From: Sarocladium kiliense
Lineage: Eukaryota; Ascomycota; Sordariomycetes; Hypocreales; Sarocladiaceae
DNA length: 64,000 nt
NCBI GenBank assembly: GCA_030734395.1
Contig: JAUZTG010000029.1
Location: forward strand, 1,674,001 to 1,738,000
Direction: 5' to 3'
Part shown: positions 56,033 to 64,000 of the stretch, in pieces
Position numbering within the stretch: the stretch's first letter is position 1
How the letters are laid out: each line of letters starts with the position of its first letter
Position numbers and translations under genes: made by a program
The notes under the pieces: generated by a model
Database searches by the model: none
What the model was told of the DNA's origin: nothing
The model's input: only the letters and a program-made list of their open reading frames with translations

Positions 56033-56188
56033 GAGCCATGGTCTGTCTACCACGATAGTGAGGCTGACAGTCTCTTGACCTCTGCATCCAGCATTCCTTT
56101 GACCGCTGTCAGTCCTTTCGTTCTTCTTCAGTCACTCATTTACTTTCACTTCTTCTTGTTAAGCTAGACTTAACTCACCACATTCACT

Positions 56189-57272
56189 ATGAAGTTCTCC
56201 GCTATCTTCCTCGCTGCCCTTGCCCAGACGGCATCGGCGCACTACTTCTTCGATTCTGTTGTCACCAATGGTGCTGCCGGGCCCAGCTTCCGTTACATTC
56301 GCGATTTCACCCGTCCCACCAAATACAACCCTATCAAGTTCTCGTCCAACCCTGCTGCCGATATCCGCGATGGCTCCACTATCGATGGTGCTGATGCTCG
56401 TTGCAACCAGGGCGCTTTCACCAATGCTGGAAAGACCGAGGTTCTCGAGGTTGCTGCTGGTGGCAGCGTTACCGTCAAGCTGGGTGTTGGTGCAACTATG
56501 CAGCATCCTGGTGAGTGCTATCTATTCTCTGAGGAAGACTTGGGGGAAGACGAAAAGTGTGTACTAACTACGCTGCAGGTCCTTCGCTGTTCTACATGTC
56601 CAAGGCCCCTACTGGCAGTGTGAAGGCCTATGATGGTTCCGGTGACTGGTTCAAGATCGGACAGACTGGTGTCTGCAACCAGAGTGGCGACTTCACCACC
56701 AATGCCTGGTGCAGCTGGGATAAGAACACCCTGACCGCAACTATCCCAAAGAACACCCCTAGCGGCGAGTATCTCCTCCGTGTGGAGCATATCGGTAAGC
56801 TCCTAGCCGCTTCCTTGATACAAAATAAGATAGCATCTGACAGTTCGATTCAGGCATTCACCGGTCCCACGTCAACCAACCCGAGCACTTCGTCTCCTGC
56901 GTTCAGGTCAAGGTAACTGGCGGCGGCAACGGCACCCCTGGTCCTCTCGTCAAGTTCCCCGGCGCCTACAAGGCTACCGACGACTATGCGAAATTCAGCA
57001 TCTACGGAGGTTTCAAGTCCTTCCCCTTCCCTGGACCCGCCGTTTGGGACGGCGCCGCTGGCAGCAGCAGTCCTGCGACCACCGCCACGACCCTTGTGAA
57101 GGTCACCTCCACTTCCACCGCCTCTGCAGCCGCCGCTACGACCAGTGCCGCCGTCAAGAAGTGCGCAGTCAAGTATGCCCAGTGCGGCGGTCTGGAATTC
57201 ACTGGCCCGAAGTGCTGCGAGGCCGGAAGCACCTGCCGGAAGGGAAACAGGTGGTACTCCCAGTGCCTGTAA
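56189..57272 (+). CDS. AA9 lytic polysaccharide monooxygenase with CBM1
   Basis: Three exons: 56189-56510, 56579-56794, 56854-57272, giving 318 residues. Introns are GTGAGT...CAG (68 nt) and GTAAGC...CAG (59 nt). The signal peptide (1-17) ends just before H18, which becomes the N-terminal copper ligand of the mature enzyme. H106 in ATMQHPGPSLFY is the second histidine of the copper brace. The segment from 180 carries IHRSHVNQPEHFVSC. There F192 stands where most AA9 enzymes have the axial tyrosine, and E190 where Gln is usual, if my alignment is right. A Thr/Ala/Ser-rich linker (about 254-280) leads to a CBM1 with QCGG, CRKGNRWYSQCL and Cys pairs. Such enzymes oxidatively cleave cellulose, and some xyloglucan or glucomannan, outside the cell. 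The product fits co-action with the GH10 and CE1 enzymes 12-16 kb away. Confidence 0.92.
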
Positions 57273-58628
57273 ACGCACACAAGGAGGACAACCTATTGAG
57301 AAACTGCTATTCTCTTGCTGGACAGACTTCATGAGGCTGATTCTTGAGAACAGCCTTCGTTTACTTTCATGTACATAATCTTTTCGGTAACCTACACTAC
57401 TCATCTGTAGCTGTTGTATATTACGTTTCTCTGTCCATGTATATGTATTATCTCGCCGGTTTACGTCGAGAAGCATCTGTTATAGGATAGATACTGACAT
57501 ATATGCATATTTCTCATCCAGGTGCAGCACCACACAGACAAGCAGCAGATTATCCTCGTTCTTAGAATGCACTGAGTTGAACCACTTCCGGCGGCAACCC
57601 ATACAGATGTAGGAAGAAGCCATGTAGCATCTGGAGTAGCGAGGTATAGTGCTACTTGCGATAGCTTGAACGGCTAAGGCCCGTTTCGCTGACCATTAAA
57701 CCAAGAGTTGAGACAAGCTTCCTCTCACTCATGGGTTGGAGATCTCAGTTGGCGTTGCCATGCATCTGGTCGGTCTGAGAGGCTGGCAGGATGATGACAA
57801 GAATTTAGTATTGATAAATATCACAGGAATTATACGATCGGAGAACACCGTGATTCAGATACTTTGGTAAGTCAATGCTTCCATATTATATATAGATAGT
57901 AATGGGTCGTATACAACCCGCCTCTGCAGGCATATCTTTTCAAATCATCCTTCGCCGACCAGGTACCTGATCCAATCCCCTCTCTTTCAAAGTATATATG
58001 ACACTCCCTCGGAAAATCAATTTCAGAAGTCCGCCCTCGTGAGAGAACAAATTGCCCGTCCACTTCAAGGCTGCCTCCCTTCCTTGCGAAAGAAACTTCA
58101 AGATATCTGTGTCCATACTCCTGTTTCCCGGTCTAACAAATGAAAAGCAAGAATTTCAAGGGGTTGTTGATTGCTGGTTGTTCAGACTGCCGTCTGTCTC
58201 GGACTCAGTCGCGCGGATAATTCACAAAAGGGTGAGAGAAAGCGGCTATGGTCACGCCAGGTCTTCTCCCCTCCTTTGTCGTATGTCTATCTTGGGTGTT
58301 GGGTATTGAGCTGAAGATGGTCGAAGAGAAGCAAAAAAATAGGAAGAAAGATCGCCGTGGTATACGCAATGACTAGAATGCGGCGCCCAATGGTAGCCGG
58401 GTAGTTGTGAAAGTCTCCAAAATTTGTCGAAGCGAAAGACGTCGAAAGGTTCCGGGACCAGAAAAGGGTCAACGGTAAGGGGGTCTCGATCATGTCGAGG
58501 CAAAATGAGAGGACGCAAGATATGCAAAAATGCCAACACCAAAACACCATTACCATGCAAGATACACAAAATACTGCTTTTTGTCGCTTTTCGTTTTATG
58601 TTGCAATTGCTGCAAAGCATGTGCTCGC
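57273..58628. other. Convergent 3' region between AA9 gene and ime2
   Basis: 1.36 kb with no supported gene. AT-rich stretches near 57400-57500 and 57870-57900 (TATATATAGATAG) are probably 3' UTR sequence. Confidence 0.5.
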
Positions 58629-61027
58629 TTAGAAACGCTGGCCAGCTGCCCAGATGCTGGCCGATGCTGATGCAGCCCACTCGCTCTCCTCGTAGGGAGG
58701 CGTGGGCCACTTAGGCTGCCCTTCGGTCTTCTTGTTGAGATCCAGTGGTCGTGGTGTCAATGCCTCGTTGGCGTCACTGAAGAGAACATTTCCGCTGGCA
58801 GAAGGTGAGGGAGTCGGGTAGGGATTCGAGAGGCCGAGATTGCTCGCTGACTGGCGGAGGGGTTTGTTGTTCTGGTCCATGCGCTTCATGGCACGATGAG
58901 TGGATGAGAGAACCTCGTCAAGGAGCTCATCCTCCTCATCTGGCGCCTCATACTGTTGGACTCCGTGTGCAGCCTGAGCACGCCTCGTCCGGCTAGAGAT
59001 GGGTCCAGTTCGTGCAACGCCAATCAGATTGTCGACCGACCGCGCTTGCTGGCCAGGCAATGAGTGGTGGCGCTTGAGAGTACTGTTAGAGCCAGAGTTA
59101 GACGCCATTGGTTGCCTTGAGTCAAGGCTGTTCTGAACATCACGCAGAGCCTTGTCCAGCGACTCGTAAACCTCAGACTTGGGCGCGGGCGCTTGGCCTT
59201 GTTGGTCGATGATCATGGATGAGCGGTTACTGTTCCACGGTCCGCAGCCAGCACCTGCCTCAACATCGTCGTACGCCGGCGACACGGGGGTCTGGTGACG
59301 ACCTGACAGGCGGCGTGCCCGCTTTCGAAGGTGCGAGAAAAATCCTTCCTTCTGGCCATTGGGCGGCGAAGCCAGGCCACCATTAAGTGCCCTCTCGGCC
59401 TGCTGACGGTGCATCTCAGTGTAGTTGTTGGTACTTGAGGCAACCGACAGCTGTCGTCCAATCTTCTTAGACTTCTCTGGCTGTTGGTTCGCCTGGGCCT
59501 CATGAGCTCGGGCAGTGACTGCATCAGAAAGAGGAGAGATAGGGCGGATTGAGGGCAAAATGGGCATGGGTGCCATGGTTGAAGCACCATTGGTCCAGGT
59601 GCTCCGCTTCGTATTCGCCGCGCGCTGCTTCTGTGGCTGGATCTGGGCGGTGATCTCTGTTGTAGTCGTCGGTTGAATCGGTGTAGGGCGGGCTAGCGGG
59701 TCCTTGAGCTGAGGAGCAACAGCTGTGACAATAGGCTCAGTGGTCTCACTGCGGCCGATGAGAGACTTGCGGAACCACGATTGCTTGGAAGTAGGCGGGG
59801 TGACCGTTGAAGAGTCTTTCGAATTCCTTCCGAGGTCGGACTGCTTGCGTCCCAGGATCTTGGATGCTGATGACTTGGGACGGAGAGGGTCCACCGCGTC
59901 GAAGAAGTAGTCGTGAGCAAGAGCCTGGGTCGATGTAGGACGATTCTTGGGATCCCACATAAGACACCAGGTCACAAAGTTGGCAAGTGAATGAGGCCAC
60001 TGTGGCGACTGTAGGATCGTATCCATAGCATGAGGAGCCATCTTGGGGAACGAGAAGCCCAGCTTCCCGGCCAGTCTTGTGCCTTCGCGCCAGTCGCCTC
60101 CACCGACACGGATACCAGCCTTGTTGTACCAGTTGCCAGGGCTACCCATAATCTCACAAACCCTCCAAACCTGATCGACCTCGTTGCCACCAGGGAACAG
60201 AGGCTTGAGAGTCGCGACCTCAACAGCCATGGCGCCAACAGCCCAGATATCGACTGGTGCAGAATACTCGCCTGCACGGAGAAGAACCTCTGGGGCACGG
60301 TACCATCGTGTTGACACGTACGTGGTGTAAGGGAGCTTCGAGTGGGTTTCCCTGGCAAGACCAAAGTCGGCAAGCTTGACGGAATAGGTGGGTGGCGTCG
60401 AAGGCGGTGTGACGAGGGCGGAGTATCGGCGAAAGGAGTTGGAAGAGTCTTGGTGTGCTGAGGTTGAGACGAGAATATTCTCGGGCTTGATGTCACGGTG
60501 GAAGAAGTGATGGGAGTGAATATGCTCGAGGCCTTGCATAATTTGGAAGAGAATGCTCTTGACACTGGCGTTGTCGAGGCACTTGTGGTCGCGAGCCTTC
60601 ATAAGCTGGTAGAGGTTACCCTCCATATATTCCATAGCAATATGAAGCTTCTTCGTGTACGGGTCCAGGAAGATATCGAGGGCAGGTACGAGGTGGGCGT
60701 GATTCGGAATGGTGCGAAGGAAAACGACTTCGCGAAGCTCGAGACAGGGTTGAAAAGACTCAAAGGTCTTTTTCATCGACTTGATGGCAATCTGTGGCGC
60801 ACAGGTTACGAACATGGCCCATGTGCAACGCGGAACGGGAGCCAACTTACCACAGTGCCTCTCCGTGCAACCGTTGCGCCGGCAGTCCTCACACGAGCGA
60901 GCACGACACTGCCGAAGCTGCCATCGCCAATTTCCTTGATAACCTCGAACCGGTCCTCCAGAGCCACGGGAGCATGGGAGGAAGCTCGGGACGAGGCCCT
61001 TTGCGTCAGGTCGCTTGCGACCGTCAT
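58629..61027 (-). CDS. ime2: Ime2-type protein kinase (CMGC, MAK/RCK family)
   Basis: Two exons, 61027-60851 and 60791-58629, giving 779 residues. The 59-nt intron is GTAAGT...CACAG and phase 0. It splits the small lobe between the glycine loop (IGDGSFGSVV, about 34-43) and lysine K63 in IAIKSM. Catalytic HRD is at 157-159 (FFHRDIKPEN), DFG starts at D201, and the activation loop carries T-T-Y at 215-217 followed by VSTRWYRAPE. This is the Ime2/MAK form of the MAPK TxY motif. An insertion of about 22 residues lies between HRD and DFG. The C-terminal 420 residues are disordered and Ser/Pro/Gln-rich. Ime2 kinases control entry into sexual development, light or nutrient responses and secondary metabolism in filamentous fungi, acting in nucleus and cytoplasm. 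The gene has a long upstream region and an intron in the 5' leader. Confidence 0.92.
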
Positions 61028-64000
61028 TGTGAGTACGTGGAGTGTGTGTGACGAGGTCCCAGGTCTTGCCGGAAGAACGGGAGGGAGATGCCAGCAATCC
61101 TAAGCTCAAGTCAGGTCCAAATACGTTCAGCGATCACGAAGGGTTTCTTAGAAACGTACCTGGTCACAGGCCTGTGAGAGAGAAGGAGCTCTATCGAAGA
61201 GCCGGGATCCGCTTATTGGGACATGCAGGTTGATCGGAGGTGATGGGTCGCGAAGGAGAGAGTGCAAAGGAGGGAGAGAGTGTATGCGGCAGGATTCGAG
61301 AAGACGTTGAGTGACCAAGGAATGAAGGCGGAAGTGAGGAATGAGATGTAGAACAGGAGAATAGTTGGTAGGTAGAGATAGTAGGTCGGGTAATAGGGAG
61401 GAGGTTTGAGTATGGGTCGAGGTAGGGAGCTCCTGAATAAGGAACCGGATGCTGCAAAAGGAGCGACTGGGGGGAGTGTGAACCGGTGATAACGAATGGA
61501 GGTGGTAATCTTAAAAAGGAGCTCGAGCTCCCAGGTTCGTGAAGCCTGAGAGAAGAGGCAGAGGACAAGACCAGGGGGTGGGCGAAGGAGAGGCGGCCTT
61601 CGAGGAGGCGGTCGGTCGGTTGGGGGGACCAGAAGAGACTGGAGTGAGGGAGGGAGGGAGCTGGGAGAGCTGGAACAGCAGCAGCGACGAACCCACAGAT
61701 CGGGGAAAGGATCCTCTTTGGAAGGGCCCGCTAGTCGGTCGACGGGGGCCAGGGCGCAGGGTCTTGAGGCGTGCAGTGACCAGTCTGGCAGCGGGAGTGG
61801 GCGACGGGAGGGGCGGCGCAGGGGGCAGCCGGAATGCTGCGCTCGCGTTGTTTGCTGAAAGAGAGAGAGTGTGAGTAAGCGAGGCTGGGTTTGTGAGAAT
61901 ACTTGGTCGTTGGCTGTAGGAATGCAGTATATAGATAGATGGACATATGGAGCGATCGCTCATGAGAATGCAGAATGCAGGATGCCGCGAATGACAAGAT
62001 GCTGCTGCTGGCGAGAGATGATGCTGTGAGCCGTAAACGATGGATGGCAGCGCGTATGTGGTAATGAGCGACCGCCGGTTGATGCAACCATGCACAGGTA
62101 CCAGGCACAGGCTCAGGGACGCGAACGAAGGACAATGCGATGGGTGTGCGTGAGTCGAGTCGCTGCCACTTGAAAATTTAGGACCCCCCCGTCTGTCGCG
62201 AACCAAACCAGGGGAGCAGGGGCAACAAAGACGCGCGTGGGGATGTGAGGGAGGGGGAGGGGATGAAGAACAGTCTTCAGCATTTGCCCCCTAATAATTT
62301 TCGATGCTAGCTTGAGCGTGAGCAATGGGCGACAACGGGGGATACGGGCCTGTCGTTAGCATTAAGGGCCCAGACAATGAGGATGATGATGATGATCGTT
62401 TGGTGGGTGTGCCTGGTAAATGAAGTTGGGGTTGAAGCTGTCCAGGTGGTGATGGCACTGAAAGCCCTGGAGGATAGTGGCCGTAGTGGGTCTCCCTTCC
62501 CTACCAAATATCACTGGCAGGGACTTTCTTTAGCACCTTAACAGGGTTACAGAGGCCAATTTCGCTAGGGGTAGATGCCGTTAGGGGCGATTCCCGTCAA
62601 ATTGGACCAATTTACATGGCGACCAGGGGTGCAGAGGTACGGAGATGATGATCTGGAGTCACGATGATGGCGGCGATGGCGATGGCGATGATGATGACCG
62701 TGGATGAAAGCATCGTCGTCATCATCAATCACCTTCTGTCGGCACTGCCGGGTCGCAAAGCTGAAAGGGACCCGATCTTGGGGGCGTCATCCTCTCTCCC
62801 TCGCATTATGCCAGCTGCCAACCACAGAAAAGCAACGAAAAGGGCATTGCACACACACGCACGCAAACCCGGACCACCTAACACGGCGAGTGCCCAGGAG
62901 CTAAACCGGTCATCCCGGTCGCCCTTTTCCCTAATTGACATGTCGAGAGTCTCAAATCAGGGCTGCTGTCCACCCCGAACCGGATCGCTCGCAGGTCATG
63001 CACGATGCAACACTGGCAGGGCACTTGCTGGTGCCAGCACAGCAGGTGAAGGTGATTGTTTGCTTGCTTGAATGTGTGACAACGAATTGGGTGGTGGGGT
63101 TAGGTATGGTCGATACCAGCTTTCTTCCGTCCCTTTAGTTTGCCTCGGGTTCTTGAGAATGATTTCAAGCAAGCTTTAATACCTCAGGCATTCTCGACCC
63201 AGAGAAGAAGAAGGGCAAAAAGAGGGTCGTTTGAGGGAACTCAAGTGTCGCAGCCCTCCATCCGACACACGTAGAGTATGGTACCAGGCACTGACCTCCC
63301 CAGCCAAGGGCGCGTCAAGATTACAGAGAAGACTTAGTGCAACGAAACAAGGCCAAAGAAAAGAGATAACACAAGATAGCATGAGAATGACTGGCCGATG
63401 TGTTATATTGGAATGATCATGCTTCGCAGAAGATGAAACGCAATGGGAGATGAACCACTGGAAGGCCTTGAATCAGGATCCAAACGCGTCACAAAAGAGA
63501 AAGCTCAAACGCGTCAGTCACGCTCAGCACCACGTGATCAACGCAGGTCTCTCATTCATCACATTCAGTGGCGAAGGAAACAGAAACTGGACACGGACAC
63601 ATGGAGCCCGGAAGAGCAGGATCAGGCGCAATGTCAGGCACCAATGCCTCCAGGTACAGTACCTTCAGACCTTGGCATTGATGCACAACTCTGAAATTAT
63701 GCAATTTTATACGTACCCATGCGCGACCACTTTTCCCAATCCATCCATTTGTGTCGGTCAAACTAAATTATGCACCGCCCGTCGTCCCGCCCGGAACGTG
63801 GGGCCGCTGCCTCGCCCCAAGCTTGACAAGACAGAGAAAGAAGGCTACGAAAGCTCTTTCCATCCTCACCGCTTGCTGGGCTCTGATGCGTTGTTCATTC
63901 TCCCCCTGAAAATCAGAAGCGGCGGTCAGTCGGAAAATCAGATGAGGAAGAAGAAGAAAAAGCCGCATCAAACAGAAACAGCAGAGACAAATTCACGCAC
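61028..64000. other. Long upstream region of ime2 (to window end)
   Basis: Nearly 3 kb without a supported gene. The 700 bases nearest ime2 read as purine-rich on the plus strand, meaning pyrimidine-rich on the ime2 sense strand, suggesting a long leader. GAT/ATG and GGCGAT microsatellite stretches occur near 62380-62400 and 62660-62700. A neighbouring gene may begin beyond 64000. Confidence 0.5.
61100..61159 (-). other. Probable 5' UTR intron of ime2
   Basis: 60-nt stretch with donor GTACGT, branch CCTGACTTG and acceptor CTTAG on the minus strand, ending 73 nt before the ime2 start codon. The signals fit the other introns of the window. Transcript data would be needed for proof. Confidence 0.5.

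Larger units (their letters stand above)
53498..56188. other. 2.7 kb divergent intergenic region
   Basis: Upstream of the Hsp70-like gene and the AA9 gene. No coding exon was supported; ORFs have no domain or splice partner. AA9-proximal elements are a TATA sequence at 56025 and a GGCTAA at 55925. Confidence 0.5.

Noticed and set aside
61511..62206. 231-codon minus-strand ORF upstream of ime2
   Set aside because: Ser/Pro/Leu/His-rich low complexity from pyrimidine-rich DNA, with no domain; more likely leader or promoter.

Overview
The window is nuclear DNA of a filamentous ascomycete (Pezizomycotina; a Dothideomycete is my best guess, from overall feel rather than a diagnostic gene). Evidence: genes are interrupted by short introns (mostly 41-72 nt) with GTRNGT donors, CTRAC-type branch points and YAG acceptors. 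The gene content is also typical: Zn2Cys6 regulator, OPT transporter, GH10, AA9 and CE1 secreted enzymes with CBM1 modules or linkers, an Ime2 kinase, Bdf1 and Rxt3. About 21 protein genes are supported. No tRNA, rRNA, CRISPR array or intact transposon was seen. All exon joins were worked out by hand from reading frame and splice signals.

Layout. 0-14 kb is mostly housekeeping: the 3' end of an unrecognised gene, a Utp12-domain ribosome-biogenesis protein (-), the BET factor bdf1 (+), a Nudix/DUF4743 hydrolase (-), a class C beta-lactamase-like esterase (+) and a SET-domain lysine methyltransferase (-). 15.7-23.2 kb holds an OPT oligopeptide transporter (+), a secreted GH76 alpha-1,6-mannanase with a doubled N-terminal module (-) and a two-TM orphan protein (+). 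23.2-28.6 kb is gene-poor, but hides a four-exon gene for a 77-residue Cys/His-rich protein (exons of 18 and 17 nt). 28.6-33.9 kb has three same-strand genes, a PaxB-like membrane terpene cyclase, a Zn2Cys6 regulator and an extended SDR, which look like a very small or decayed secondary-metabolite locus.

35.6-39 kb holds rxt3 (Sin3/Rpd3L subunit, +) and the SDH assembly factor SDHAF4 (-). 40.5-46.4 kb combines a GH10-CBM1 xylanase (+), a PhzF-family protein (-), a CE1 feruloyl/acetylxylan-type esterase (-) whose last exon adds a probable GPI-anchor signal, and a classical SDR (-). 47-53.5 kb has a coiled-coil orphan (-), an FAD monooxygenase (+) and a fungal Hsp70-like ATPase (-). 56-61 kb has an AA9 lytic polysaccharide monooxygenase with CBM1 (+) and ime2 (-), followed by about 3 kb of ime2 upstream DNA.

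Themes: plant-wall attack (GH10, CE1, AA9, perhaps with OPT uptake), fungal-type mannan processing (GH76), and chromatin or nutrient-responsive control (bdf1, rxt3, ime2). No large known cluster is present. The least expected signals are the hidden micro-exon gene, the optional GPI tail on the esterase, two probable GC-AG introns, and the altered copper-site motif in the AA9 enzyme.
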